64,000 nucleotides of DNA, taken from Vesta saturnalis (taxonomy: Eukaryota; Arthropoda; Insecta; Coleoptera; Lampyridae). Shown one piece after another: positions 32,324-44,510 of this stretch (positions are counted from its first letter, which is position 1; each line of letters opens with the position of its first letter). Both the position numbers and the translations under genes were made by a program. Below the pieces are notes generated by a model. That model was not told the DNA's origin. It did no database searches and saw nothing but the letters and a program-made list of their open reading frames with translations. The DNA is taken from positions 484,501 to 548,500 of the forward strand of contig JARFJB010001603.1 in assembly GCA_036346205.1 (NCBI GenBank). The letters are read 5' to 3'.

Positions 32324-34457
32324 ACAGGGTGTCCCAAATACAGTAGCATAGTATGGGTATCTTTCTTATTATTAAAGATAGAGATTTGGTTAAATGGGCA
32401 ATATAGTGCCATTTTTTGAACGGAGTTCGTGTCTGTTGAGAAACATTTCAATTTCCAAACAGTTTCGAAATTATTTAAAAAAAAAAATCGCCGATTTCTA
32501 AAAACTCAAATATCTCCGTAATTATAAAAGATATGAAAATAAGTTTCAAATCAAAGTTACTTACTTCGATGAGGTACACTTCCAAGGTATTAATAGCAAC
32601 TTTATTATTTTAAATAGGCGTCATATTGGATTTTTACACAATTAAATGGGATTTTTTTTCTCTTTTCAACGATGCATAACAACCTATGTGCGAATAAAAA
32701 ATTATGGGAAATATTAATTGTTTTCATTTTAAATCAAGTAGGCATGATTAACAATTTGCAAGTAAACATTATTTATTAAACAAATTAAACACAACGATAC
32801 ACCGTGATATTAGTAAATGCCAAAACCATAATACATTGCAATAAATGTTCAAAGCGCTGGGCGTTTTCATGTACACACAATCGATACCGTTTTACAACAC
32901 TGTTAGTAACTGTTCGCAATGTATTTCGATGAACACCGTTAAAGGCCGACACCACTCCTTCACGTAGTTCTTCTGTATTATTGTAATAGAAATTACTACC
33001 ATACACTTTATTTTTTATAGTGCCCCATAAATAAAAGTCCAGAGGCGTTAAATCTGCGGATCTGGCTGGCCACTGATTAGGTGTATTGGTGGCAATTACT
33101 CTATTATCAAAACGGTCATTTAAATATCGGATAACATTGCCAGCACTATGTGCGGGAGCGCCATCCTACTGATATCATATTTGAACATTTTGTGCCAAAG
33201 GTAAATCATCTAATAAATCTTCAAGATTTGTTTTCAGAATTTCCATGTAACGCTGAGTGTTAAGGTTCTATAAAAAATTATAGGACGAACTAAACGATTT
33301 CCCAATATGCCACAAAAAACATTAAAGCGGAAACGAACCTAGTTGCGCCGTGGGACCATTATGTGTTGATTTTCCTGTGCCCTCTGGTGCTCATTATGGC
33401 GATTAAATAATCCACAATTATTGATTGATTGATTGATTTATAAAATCACCATTTTCTACAATTTTATTTAAAAACCATCTACAATATGCTTTTCTACGGA
33501 TATTATCATTTGGTCGCAAAGTCTACGCAATGTGTCATTTATACGCGTGGAAATTGTGTCTTTTTAAAACTCTCGATGATTTAGTCTTAGACACATTAAC
33601 TTGAGCTTCAATTTCTCGAGTCGAAATATTCGGTTTTACTTGCACACAAGCTAAAGTTAATTCCTCATCTTCAGTAACCACGTTTATGTTTCTATTGGGC
33701 TTTTTAAGACATCCATAATGCTGCATATTTGAATCTAATCTTGCAAATATTTTCAAGTCCCGTTGTCTACGCTCTGGAAAATTTGTTAGGTATTCTTGAG
33801 CAGCAAGACGGGAGTTTTTGTAGCACTTTATGTATGTACAAAACATATCATATTGTTGATTTGTTGGAAATGTTCCCATTAGAAATAATTAAAGAAAAAA
33901 CTATTATTATAAATTTATCACTTAATAATACAACACAGCAATACTAATTATTTACACAATCAATAAACTAATACAACTTGACAGTTAGTCGTATTATAAT
34001 AAATTTTGTTTTATTGTTAATCATGGCTACTTGATTTAAAATGAAAACAATTAATATTTCCCATAATTTTTTACATTGTACATAGGTTGTTATACATCGT
34101 TGAAAAGAGAAAGAAATTCCATTTAATTGTGCAAAAATCAAATATGGCGGCCATTTAAAATAAGAAAGTTGCTATTAATATCTCGGAAACCGCCATCTTG
34201 AAGTTTATTTTGAAATCATTTTTAAGTGTGTCTCATCGAACTGAGTAACTTAGATCTGAAACTTTTTTACATATCTTTTATAATTACGGAGATATTTAAG
34301 TTTTTAGAAATAAGCGATTTTTGTTTTTTTTTTAATAATTTCGAAACTGTTCGGAAATTGAAATGTTCCTCAACTCGGCCCAAAAAATGGCACAGTATGG
34401 CCCATTTAACCAAATCTCTACCTTTAATAATAAGAAAGATACCCATACTATCCTACT

Positions 34458-34461
<4 letters not shown>
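32324..34461 (-). mobile_element. element E: long-TIR Tc1/mariner-superfamily element
   Basis: Left end ACAGGGTGTCCCAAATACAG. An arm of ~430 bp (landmarks ACATTTCAATTTCC, CGATGCATAACAACC, TTAATTGTTTTCATTTTAAA) is inverted at 34020-34461. The right terminus merges into (TA)n. It encloses one transposase gene on -. Confidence 0.88.
32785..33879 (-). pseudogene. transposase of element E, frameshifted
   Basis: On -, MGTFPTNQQYDMFCTYIKCY starts the DUF4817-like N-terminus (AAQEYLTNFPERRQRDLKIF). An HTH region follows (VKPNISTREIEAQVNVSKTK). After stops at 33535, parts of the core remain: NCGLFNRHNEHQRAQEN, the second catalytic Asp (DGAPAHSAGNVIRYLNDRF) and the third region (WPARSADLTPLDFYLWG). 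The C-terminus is intact: RNTLRTVTNSVVKRYRLCV, HENAQRFEHLLQ. The first catalytic Asp region is replaced by a TTGA tetranucleotide run at about 33418-33438. Inactive. Confidence 0.8.

Positions 34462-34496
<35 letters not shown>
34461..34496. repeat. (TA)n microsatellite between elements E and F
   Basis: TA tract joining element E to element F. Confidence 0.95.
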
Positions 34497-34498
<2 letters not shown>

Positions 34499-35165
34499 AC
34501 GTGATCAATCTCAAGTGTACTGTAGTGGTATGACAAAAATCCCTAGTTGTTAATATTTTTGTTTTACAGTTGGCTGCTTTGGATTTTTAGTGTGATTTTA
34601 GTCGTTTTAGTTTATGTCAGTTTATGTCATATTATACCTTCGTTTTTCACTTTTGTATTTTCTTGGTGCCGAAATGTTACAAAATGTATTTGCGAATATG
34701 CAACGTAGGGTGAACTTATGTTTACAATTTAATGGCGGTCATTTTGAACATATGCTGTAAAGCAAAGTGTAATAACTAATGTGTACCTAAGGAGTTAAAA
34801 AAAATTTGTAAAAGACATTGTCATTCCATAAACATGTACTGTAAATTTTATTTAATTATAATGAAATTATAACATTTAAATACTTAAGATTCATTATTTT
34901 GTAATGATGTAATCCAATCATTAAATAATATACTATTTATTTTGTTGTATTTTATAGGGATGCAGTCTAATCAAATACAAAATAGTCATTATTTAAATTA
35001 AGATAATATTTTATAATATGTATAAGTTAATGACATTCATACAGATTTGAAACTGATCGTAGTTTTTACTCGAACCATGCTCTAGAGTAGCTAGAGCAAT
35101 ACCAACCTATCAGTGGTGCCAACTTATATATTTTGATCACGTGGTATACACTTGAGATTGATCAC

Positions 35166-35166
<1 letters not shown>
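34497..35166. mobile_element. element F: ~0.67-kb MITE
   Basis: Ends are inverted matches: CAACGTGATCAATCTCAAGT at 34497 and CACTTGAGATTGATCACTCG at about 35147-35166, each next to (TA)n. No coding potential. The GTGATCA core resembles the inner ends of element C (GTGATCAC). Confidence 0.8.
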
Positions 35167-35256
<90 letters not shown>

Positions 35257-35257
35257 T
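35167..35257. repeat. (TA)n microsatellite
   Basis: About 85-90 bp of TA repeats. The overlapping Tyr-Ile frames on both strands are artefacts. Confidence 0.95.
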
Positions 35258-35263
35258 ATATAT

Positions 35264-35427
35264 ACAGGGTGGTCCAACAGTCTGGAACAAAATTCATAAT
35301 ATTCAAAATAATTACTTTTAGAAAAATTTCTCGCACAGGTCGATTTTGATTTTTTGTTGGGCACATTTTAGCATACAAAAATTTTACCAAAACTCAAGAT
35401 GGCCGCCACGCGCCATTTTGTAATAGT
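35264..35427 (+). mobile_element. solo ACAGGGTG terminus
   Basis: TATACAGGGTGGTCCAACAG begins an element end after the (TA)n tract. Inside it carries AAGATGGCCGCCACGCGCC. No inverted partner was found; a reversed ACTCTGTAT end at about 35748-35756 belongs to a different family or is diverged. Confidence 0.5.
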
Positions 35428-35551
35428 ATATTACGTAACAAGTGCTGTAAAAGGCATATTACGCATGAATGGAAAAATTATACACGCAGCCGCCAAGCGG
35501 CGAGTTCATAATTCCATGAGTGCGTAATTGCTCTACAACACGTATTACGTA
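35428..35551. repeat. ~124-bp imperfect palindrome with GC-rich tip
   Basis: Arms pair as ATTACGTAACAAGTGCTGTA / TACAACACGTATTACGTA, ATTACGCATGAATGG / CCATGAGTGCGTAAT and GCCGCC-AA-GCGGC at the tip. Similar in style to the palindrome at 30024-30135. Confidence 0.75.
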
Positions 35552-36880
35552 CGATACTTTACCTACGACCAAAGACACTGTCAAAAAAGTCTGGATTACT
35601 TTTAATATTTTCATTTTTATCAGGTATTCATTTTTACCAGGTATTGTAGATGATGCTTAAACACGTCGATTTTTTATTTTAGTCGTTGTTTTTTGTTGTT
35701 CGTTTCATGTATACAAAAATTAGTAATCTTCATTTCTTTAAATGGGATACTCTGTATATTATTGTATCTTTAGATTTTTGATCAATTTTATTTCAAACGT
35801 TTTTACAAAATTATGTCTCACAACTTTGATGATCATACACGATATAATTCGTTCTATTTACTACTACGTTGGTTTAATTAACATTAGAAACATTATAATA
35901 ATTATTTATGGTTACTGTACAATTATCACGTATATTAGAAGCATCTCGATTTGTCGATTCATATGACATTGTAATATTTTCATTTGTTAATATAGTCAAA
36001 CTGTGCGTTTTGTTTACGAAAACTGTGCGATTTGTTTACCGTGCGTAATGACGAATTTACTGAGACTGTGTGTCGTGTGTTTTCGTCTATTTTCTACAGT
36101 GGTCGTAGGTAAAAAAATTTACCTTTTCTTTGCGTCACTTTTTTCCTTTCTGGAACGCATAACAATTTAAAAAAACACTTTCGTATTTCAAAAAGGTAAA
36201 TTTTATTTCTGTAACAAATTAATCAGACGTACGATAAGTCAGATAATGTTCACCGGAGAATATTTATTAATTTAGAACGTTTGTATAATTTACATTCTTT
36301 TATATTACTATTTAGCAAGATGATATTTCATTCTATAAACAGTTAAAATTACAATAAGTTTTTAAATATTATTTTTAATTTGAAATAGTTTAAATATTTT
36401 TAAATATAAATTCACTTTTGATGCTTTAAGTTTTAACGTTGCCATTGATGTGCGTCGATTTAATAATTATTAAAAATCCCAAAATTTAAAACAACCATTT
36501 TGCCCAATAAAACACATATTACGTTTTAGTATAATTATGTACTTTTTTTGGTTAACAGAACAATGTAAGCATGTTTAAAATTAACTTAAAACGACACTAC
36601 AGTGTAAAAATGTTTATTCGTTTTCATTATTTATTTAAATTATATAAACATGCATATTCGTTTTCAATAAGTTATTAACTAATTTTTCTTTTTATTAAAT
36701 TTCAAGTATATGATTTTAATTGTAATTATGTTATTCTTCAAACAAATTTTATTTATAATAAAGAACATGAATCATAGTATATTTAAAATTCGTAAGTGCA
36801 TTAGAACTACAACATTTACATTTGCGCTACTGTAAACGTTACCACTGATTAAAAATATCGAAGAGAACCTTACGTTTTCA
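35552..36880. other. AT-rich non-coding DNA
   Basis: No recognisable gene. A reversed ACTCTGTATA word near 35750 may be an old element end. Confidence 0.45.
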
Positions 36881-37290
36881 GTATGAATGTTAAATTTTTT
36901 ATTTTTGACAAACATAACCTATGTAGAAATTACTTCACAATTAAAAAAAGAAACCGCTGCAAATTGTATCAATACTTCCATATCAAAAAATCGTTTTTCT
37001 GTAAATAACTCGAAAACAAGTAACTTTACAAAAAAATTACAAGAATGCTTTTCGATCAAAAATTTGATTTTCTATCTGATATCAAAAGGGGTATTTACCC
37101 CCAATTGTCGCTTTGGATAGTTGACACCTATATGTGTGCCAAATTTCAAGTTAATATGTTAAGTCCTTCCAAAGTTATGGAGTACACACACAGACGTTTT
37201 CGAACATTTTAAAGCGATTGAGAGAATAAAAATTTTTGAAAACTTTTTAAGCGATACAGTACTTCCATCCGTTTGATGTGGAAGTAATTT
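36881..37290 (+). repeat. repeat-like segment with conserved 3'-tail phrase
   Basis: The text GTGTGCCAAATTTCAAGTTA, then CCTTCCAAAGTTATGGAG and ACACACACAGACG, resembles a phrase common near the ends of insect retroelements and related to 13610-13680. The + frame at 36887-37120 has no motif. Confidence 0.4.
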
Positions 37291-38245
37291 TGTAGGTTTA
37301 ATTAAACCAAACAATTATGATGAGATTATTTTTATTTGTATATAAAACAACTATGTATTTATTTATAGATTATCGAAACATCTTCAAAAATCTAAATATA
37401 AGTACAGTTCAATATTTATTTTTAGTAAACTTTCTTATTTTATATTTATTCACATTACTATTTCTTTTAAAGAAAATCGTAAGACGGTTTTACATTGAGT
37501 ACTTTTGTAACTGTTTCGATGCAAGTTTTTAAATTATTCTGTGTCATCATTGATTGTATCCATATTAAACTATCTTTATATATTCAATCAAATGTAAAGA
37601 TTCTTTGAAATGGTATCTATTATTAACTATCGATGTGCATCAAACGGAAAGGTTAATAATAAAATCAAAGTTAAGTTGAAATAAACACTAATAAGTTTGT
37701 GTTTCTACCATGAAGTAGATTTAAATTTTTTTTATGTGTTAATAATTAACTGTATGTAAGTACCGTGTTAAGATATCTCAAACCTACCATTTAAAATATG
37801 ATTTCTAATTAATGCATATGATTGAAAATAATCTATTAGTATTATACTCAAGCTCCTTCATGAAAGTATTTATGGTTCAATCAATTTATTTATATTTGTA
37901 TAAATGTACCTGAATGCTATCCTAAGTCATACAAAAGTATGCTTTTAACTATATTAATTGAACTATCTTTTACTACATGAAACTACATACTACATAAATA
38001 GAAATAAAACAAACACTATTTTTAAAGTTTCACTATTTTGTTTAAAATGACAATTGTTTCGACATTGTGTCTTTTTCAGATTGAGTATTTCAACAAAATT
38101 TATTTATAATCAAACAAGATTGTAATTATACAGTTTCACGATTATCACACATAATTAAAACACTTTCAAGTTTTTATATAAATTTAAACGTTTCAATACT
38201 TTCATATTTCATAAATTTACATTAACACCTCAAACAAACTTACAG
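37291..38245. other. AT-rich non-coding DNA
   Basis: Nothing recognised; the reading frame at 37317-37532 is hydrophobic from composition only. Confidence 0.45.
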
Positions 38246-38360
38246 TCCGCGCGGCCAAAGAATGCCTCGTGTCGCGCATGGATGTTCGTGCATTCGGCCG
38301 CACTCGTTAACACAATAGCCACTGAAAGCATTACCAGTGGCGTCAGTGTCGCGTTTTCAA
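38246..38360. repeat. GC-rich hairpin segment
   Basis: GCGGCCAAAGAATGC (38250) pairs with GCATTCGGCCGC (38290), with GTCGCGC in between. It is followed by CAGTGGCGTCAGTG at 38336, a word resembling hAT ends (CAGTGGCG). Possibly an old transposon terminus. Confidence 0.45.
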
Positions 38361-41180
38361 TTATTCGTCACCAAACCACAAGAAATTTTAAAATATTTTG
38401 TTTATTTGAATTACATATGAACAGTAATAGTTTAAACATTTACAAAATAAAAAAATAACCATGTTGACAAGTAATAAATTGCCATATATTGCCATTTACT
38501 GAAGACGATATATGATCTTTTATATTTAACTTTTACTATATCAAAAATCAGTAAAACTTTGTTTCACAAAAATTTGTGATACTTTGTTGAGTATAGAATT
38601 TTTTAATCAATTACGTTTCATATATTGTAATTTAAACATACTCCCAATACCTACAAGAAATCTAAATTTATTTCTATTCATAAATGACTTACATTGATGT
38701 TATTATTGCATATGTTTTATTTTATCATAATCAATCGCACACTACATTGTTCTTTTCTGATTAATATATTTTAAACCTAATTTTTACTTCTTACTTTCAT
38801 AAATATTACTTTAATTTGAATGTATCCACAATTTGTTAATACCTATATCAGATATTTAAGTTGACTATTTTCAAAAATTTAAGTTGACTGTTTTTATATA
38901 TAATAATTTCATATTTACAATCTGTTTAATTTGATTCTTTTATACATATTACTTTAGTAATATTCTATATAAAAAAATTAATTTTACGATTATTTTTAAA
39001 AAGTTTAAGTTGGTTATCCTTAAAGGTCTGAATTACATTTTGAAGGTCAACCACTTAATTTAATGTTACGCATCAGACTGTACTTTCAGAAAGGATTGTT
39101 TTGGTAACATTGCATGTCAAAGTTACATTTCATTTTACAATACTTGAATACCTCCAAAAATTTGGCAACGTTCAAAATTTCATAAAATTTTTACTTTCAT
39201 AAATATTATTTTGTATTTCAAAAAGACAGTAAATGTAATATGGGGACAATTAAAGTCCAATATTGAGGTTAATATACGCTATTCAAGCCACCAGCTGTTG
39301 TACGTCATAGCTTAAGACCTACTAAATCAATGAAATGGTAATCAGCGTTGTCAAGTGTACGCCTTGTCGGACTAATTGTTTATACATATTTTTAGGTTAG
39401 GAACAAATAGATACTGTATACCTATTATAGGTAATAATAAAATACAACTATTTGGTTTAGAGAAACGATGTTATTGTACTTTTCTAAATTATTTTCGTTT
39501 CACCTGCTTTCATACTGCATAATTACTAATGTACAAAATCGTTTTGAGAATATCAATAACTGTGATACGTTTTGTTATGCATTGCTAGAACCAGACCAAT
39601 CTTACCAGGGATAATACAAGATTGCTTAAATATGCTGTATGTATGAAGTGCAAGGCATGATTTACTCATAAGCTTTTGATCAGAATACAGAAAAAAACAT
39701 GAACATGTTGTAGGTAGTAGCGGACCGCAAAAATTTTATTATTGTATTAAAAATTTGTCAAATCGCCGTTGTTATCGCGATAGAAAAGGTAATTAGTGGA
39801 TTTTTAATATGTTGATAATACGTCGTAATTTGCTAATGTTTTCGGAATATTTTATTTTTGGTATTTTTATGTAAGAAATGTGTGAATGTATGTAACTGAT
39901 ATTTGGCTAAGGGTTGAAAAACACATGTTGCTGTTTACCTAACAGGTGTAAGGTTAAACACTGCTTTACTGAAAGGACGTAACGAATCATTGGAAATTCT
40001 TATGCGCACATGTTGTAAAATAATGTTTAATGTTTAATAATTAATTACGTCGGTACACACTGTAATCAAAGACGTCTTTGTCTGTTACTAGGAAATTTGA
40101 TATTAAATGTAGGGTTTGTTACGGACGAATGCATATTTTTAAAATTAAGATTTCGTTCTGTTATGAATGCGAAAAATGTTCCCACGAAATAATTCCTTGT
40201 TTGGTTTTTTTATTATTACTTGCAATAACGGGGGTTGATTTTCGGGGGTAAATATAGTTAGTTTGAAATCAGGGGGGAAGGCAGTTGCTGTTGAAATTTT
40301 CTTTGAGCCGGATTGCTTTTATTTCTTTTAATTACAAACTCCGTTTAGAGCTTTCATTGTTGTTTTTTGTGATTTATTAATGTACTTGTGCCATTACTTA
40401 TTTATGAATAAAGTGGGTTTTATTGGTGGTTCTTTCCCACAATAGTATATTAACGGGCTGAACCACCATTACGCAAAGCTCGTTAATTTTAATTTAAGTA
40501 GTTTCATTGTTTACCTGACCCACATGATGCAACACTTAACCTCATCCAGCCTATCTAATTCAAATAGCACAACGTATGTACCTACCACTCGACGGCCAAT
40601 TCTTTTGATCAGATTTGAGGTTTGCGAGTAATGAAATATCAGACTTGTAAATCAATTCCAATATTTTAATTATTGCCAGGAAACTTAATGTAAGGCAAAC
40701 AATTAATTTGAGTAATAGTAACATTATTGTCAGTAAAGTCAAGATAAAGCACTTAGCGATTGTTTTGTTCTTGAATTTGCATTCTTGCAAATAAGTTCAA
40801 ATTACACTTTTCAAGATAGGGTACCTGGGGGACGCTACAGTGTAAAATAAAAATGTAGTGTTTTTTGTAAAACAATCCTTGAAACCATGCATGATCCGAA
40901 TTGAAACTGCGCATGAGGGTATTAGGAAGTGCGTACTAGTGAATACTGTACTGCATAGATAAAATAGTAAACTCGAAAAGTGCGAAAAACTGAGGTTAGA
41001 GAAACGATTTTTGACAATTACGATTGATATCAGAAATTTAACTTGGCAATTCTAATGATACGACTGCGCATGTCCGAATACCCCCAACTTGTAAATTTCC
41101 GACCTTATTGAAATGTTCAATTTGTCTCGTATTTTAAACGCGCAGCTCATATTCTCTGGCTATCTAATTAAGTAAGATAT
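38361..41180. other. long AT-rich stretch without genes
   Basis: I find no credible coding region. Scattered diverged relatives of the 41.2-kb repeat (ATTGAGGTTAATA, GGTAACATTGCATGTCAAA) occur at 39055-39130 and 39260-39290. A TGGTGGTTC / GAACCACC inverted pair is at 40420-40470. Confidence 0.45.
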
Positions 41181-41183
41181 CTA

Positions 41184-41510
41184 TGGGTTAATAACGTTAC
41201 CCACTGAAATGTCTAAGTTGATACTTACATAAATGTAAAATGTAATTTGGCAACATTTAAAATTCTGAATGACAATTGTTAAAGTCAAACATTGAGGTTA
41301 ATAATATTACTTATTGAAATGCTTATGTTGGTACTTACATTAATATCATTTTGGTAACATTGCACGTCAAAAAGGTGAATGTTTGCCAACATTTAATGTT
41401 TTGAGTCATTGAGGTTAATAACGTTACTTATTAGTGTTTAAATTGGTACTGTGGTAAATATTAGTTTGGTAGCATAATAAAACGTCAAAATGACAATTCT
41501 TTTACTATTA
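41184..41510. repeat. tandem repeat, ~110-117 bp unit, three copies
   Basis: GGTTAATAACGTTAC or close variants recur at 41186, 41296 and 41413, with GGTACTTACATTAAT and GGTAACATTGCACGTCAAA blocks in register. Confidence 0.8.
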
Positions 41511-41639
41511 AATAACAATTACAAAGTTTATTTTTTCATTTTACATATTAACTACATTCAAGTCAACTAAAATAAAAACGACAATATATTCATTTTAATA
41601 ATATTTTATACATATATATCATTTTAAAAAATATATACC

Positions 41640-41900
41640 ATATTTTCGATCAAATAAAATAAGCACGATAAAATTACGTTGCGATGTATTCTAAAGCGCG
41701 TCGTGACTCTTTAAATACGTAGCATTTACATCTCCACGGAACGACTAATTATACCTCTAACTAAAAAAAAAAATTTTTTTTAATAATTTTAGCATTTTTT
41801 CACGATTGAAAATTTTTTACTGAAATTTTTACCGTTAAATATCGTAAACGGTTTTCGGGTTGCGTTGTAACCACAGCGAGGAGCGAAGCTCCATCACTAG
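41640..41900 (+). mobile_element. Helitron-like 3' terminus
   Basis: The end has hairpin GGAGC-GAA-GCTCC (41880-41892), then ATCA, then CTAG (41897-41900), followed by T. A short hairpin 4-12 nt before CTRR is the defining 3' end of Helitrons, which insert between A and T. The 5' TC end was not located, so only the last ~260 bp are assigned loosely. Confidence 0.5.
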
Positions 41901-42055
41901 TTTAAGGCTTATATTGTAAAATATATAAAACATTTTTATTTATCAAAAACTATACATCAAAAAACTAATTTCATTCATTATCTAGTCATCTTGTAACTTA
42001 CAACGCAAACAAGTAACATTTAAACATCTTCCCCTTTTTTATTAAAAACATCAAC

Positions 42056-42433
42056 GTAATCTAATTGGCTTCTTGATCTCTTTTCCACATCTGGCTTTGG
42101 TTACATGTATAGTATCATCTAAACTCCAATTAAAACTAGTAGGTTCAATATTACATGGGACATTAGTATTGGAAAATTTGACAGTGCTAGTTGATTCACT
42201 ATTACTTAATATATTGTCTACTTCTATAATAGCCATCTCGTCTTTTGAATTTCATGAAGTACAATGAGGATTTAGGGATGCCCTTAATTCAATTCTAATA
42301 CGCCTAACAGTCTTCTTTGTGGTATCTGATAACATATAACCGAGAGGCGCAGCAGCGCTCTACAGTTCAGTCGGTTCTCAAGTTTTAGTAATATGGTTAT
42401 ATACAATTACATCTTCATCCTTCCCTAATTTAG

Positions 42434-42471
<38 letters not shown>

Positions 42472-43090
42472 ATGGAATTTCTGACATGCAAAAATAATCA
42501 GTCATCTCTTTTTCAATATTACATGGGACATTAGTATATCGGTTTATTTAGATTTCTAGACGCAGAAGCGCAAACACGCTCACACTGTCCAAGAAATTTA
42601 ACTTTTTTTGACCTGAGCTGTACTTTAGATTTATTGAATTTAGAATATATTTTAGCACAATCCAGTACTGCTTTCATATTTGGATCATAGTCTATTTCAG
42701 ATGAGCCGCTTATGATCAAATCATAAAATACACATCTACACCATCTATATCGCCAAATATATCGTAATTCATTTTGGGAATACTTCAGGTGCCGATTTGG
42801 TGCCACAAGGTAATCTCAAAAACTGATATTCTCTAGAGAGATATGGTAAATCTGCAATGTTCTAAACTTTCCTTGTCAATCTTTGCCTGCAATTTCTTCA
42901 ACCGTTGGGATAAAAACAAATTCCCACTGAATAGCCTGATTCAAATATTTTGGATCGATACACAATCTCAAATCCTTATTTGGTTTTTAAATATTATTGT
43001 TGGGGTTCAACCAAGTTGCTGATTTTTCAATTTTTTTAATAACCTTATAATCCATATAATCTAGTTTATTTTTCAATCTCAGATGCAGTG
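42056..43090 (-). mobile_element. Ty3/gypsy-like pol remnant (reverse transcriptase and polyprotein tail)
   Basis: On -, 43090-42880 reads KVIKKIEKSATWLNPNNN, then LRLCIDPKYLNQAIQWEFVF, IPTVEEI, the N-terminal RT motifs of gypsy elements. Near 42830-42780 is EYQFLRLPCGTKSAPEVF (RT box C). After frameshifts, 42700-42580 has KAVLDCAKIYSKFNKSKVQL and VKFLGQC. Downstream on -, 42340-42056 holds an integrase-tail-like segment (GYMLSDTTKKTVRRIRIELR) ending KEIKKPIRLR-stop. The YVDD box, RNase H and integrase core are lost. Confidence 0.75.
42437..42468. repeat. (TA)n microsatellite
   Basis: Short TA tract inside the gypsy remnant. Confidence 0.9.
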
Positions 43091-43185
43091 CCTGTGAAAC
43101 AAATGAATTCTATCAGAATGTGGGAAAGTGAAAACTATCAAATTATTAGAGGTAGTCCATACTTTTCTTCCACACTGTACCACAA

Positions 43186-43389
43186 GTGGAGATTTATACG
43201 CATATTGGTGATGTCAATGAGCGAAATGAGTATTTCTTGCAAAAGGGGTCCGAGATGGTAGCAAAGAAAGTAATTCATCAGCACAGTAGCCATTGTAATA
43301 TCGATAGTACAAAGAGAGAATTAAAACGATTCCTTTATGCTCAAGAAACTATGTCTGATGTTAAGGACGGGTCATTTATAAGATTATAA
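43186..43389 (+). other. unassigned open frame, 67 codons
   Basis: MEIYTHIGDVNERNEYFLQK followed by a basic, soluble sequence ending DVKDGSFIRL-stop. Codon usage looks plausible, but I do not recognise it. It could be a scrap of the virus-like element that follows or of the gypsy element. Confidence 0.3.
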
Positions 43390-43469
43390 TATAGTTGCCG
43401 GAAGGTAAGTATTGCTCAAATCTGTAAGTAGGTGTCTTTCGGGGGCAGGAGCACCCGACTTGACCTCAC

Positions 43470-43625
43470 TTGATCTTTTAATTATTCTGCAAATTTAAAT
43501 GAAGCGGTTACTAGCACGGTCAACGACCTTTTAATTATACTGCAAATTTAAATGGTAGCGGCCACTGGTACGGTCAACGACCTTTTAATTGTTCTATAAA
43601 TTTAGATTGTAGCGGTCATTAGCAC
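43470..43625. repeat. tandem repeat, ~54-63 bp unit, three copies
   Basis: CTTTTAATTATTCTGCAAAT, GACCTTTTAATTATACTGCA and GACCTTTTAATTGTTCTATA start successive copies. Each is followed by an AGCGG(T/C) CACT..CACGGTCAAC block. Confidence 0.8.
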
Positions 43626-43965
43626 TATTTTCCGATATTAGATAGAGAGAAAAATCCGTATATCTTTGTTTATTCAATATATAAAGCGAAATAGATGTAT
43701 TCAAAAAACATAGTATTATCCTGTTACTATTCCAGTATGGATAATCTTAATAAGTTAATTGAAAAGGCTAGAAAATAAGCTTTAAAGCAAGTGCCGGTAA
43801 CGGAAAATGCAGAGCGTAAACACGTGCAGTTAATAGGTCAAGTTTTATACTACTTAAATCAATCGTAGTCAAAGTATGTATGTTTCGGTCTTTCTCCAAA
43901 TTTCTTCCTTTCACCAGTGGTGAAATTAGTCGGGATAAAGAATCAATACGTAGTGTTTGATGATA

Positions 43966-44286
43966 ATGGATTCTGAATGGCAACCTATAACTGTGGGTAC
44001 TAAAACTATCCAATTTTTAGGAATCGGCAATAAAAAGGTAATCAAGATTGAATATTCAGGATTATATAAATTTCGATATCTATCAATTCTAGAATTTGGA
44101 GAGTTTTACTAAAATCTTGCTGCTGGTGTCGCTGGTATGCCTGGAGATCCGAAAACAAACATTGCTAATGTAATTGCTCCATTATTAGATGTGAATTGTG
44201 AAAGTGCAAATATTGTGTTGGAAATAATTAAATTATTACCTGAGGTGGTTGAACTATATGTTGAAGTGGCTAAAGTATTTAAGTAA
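43966..44286 (+). pseudogene. virus-like element gene, unknown function, one in-frame stop
   Basis: The frame starts MDSEWQPITVGTKTIQFLGI. A single in-frame TAA lies at 44110, and the frame then stays open to 44286 (GMPGDPKTNIANVIAPLLD, ending VELYVEVAKVFK). I recognise no domain. A duplicate of the end of this frame is seen at 44412-44475. An upstream start-like frame (MDNLNKLIEKARK, 43737) is separated by stops. Confidence 0.4.
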
Positions 44287-44359
44287 TAATTGACTGCTAA
44301 CATTTTGGGGTTAAGAAACTTTATTGTATAGATTAAAAAAAATTGGCTGTATTTGATTA

Positions 44360-44410
44360 TTTAAAAAATAAAGAAAGGATTTCAATTTGCATATAAGTTT
44401 AAGAGATATT
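44360..44410 (+). promoter_or_regulatory. compact poly(A)/TATA junction 1
   Basis: AATAAAGAAAGG is followed within ~20 bp by TTGCATATAAGTTTAAGAG. The same pairing recurs near 44985-45035 (AAATAAAAAAAAAGAAAG...TTTTGCATATAAGTGTAAGAG) and 49600-49650 (AAATAAAGAC...CATATAAGTTAAAGAG). It may end one gene and start the next. Confidence 0.45.
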
Positions 44411-44510
44411 ATCTGAGGTGAGGGGAGGTTGAATTATATGTTGAAGTGGAAGTGGTTAAGGTATTTAAGTAGTAATGTGAAAATAAAGTTTCAAAACAGT
44501 CAATAGGTGG

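Noticed and set aside
36887..37532. Hydrophobic + strand frames that might be membrane proteins
   Set aside because: Phe/Leu/Ile richness matches T-rich DNA; no start context, conservation pattern or neighbours support a gene.
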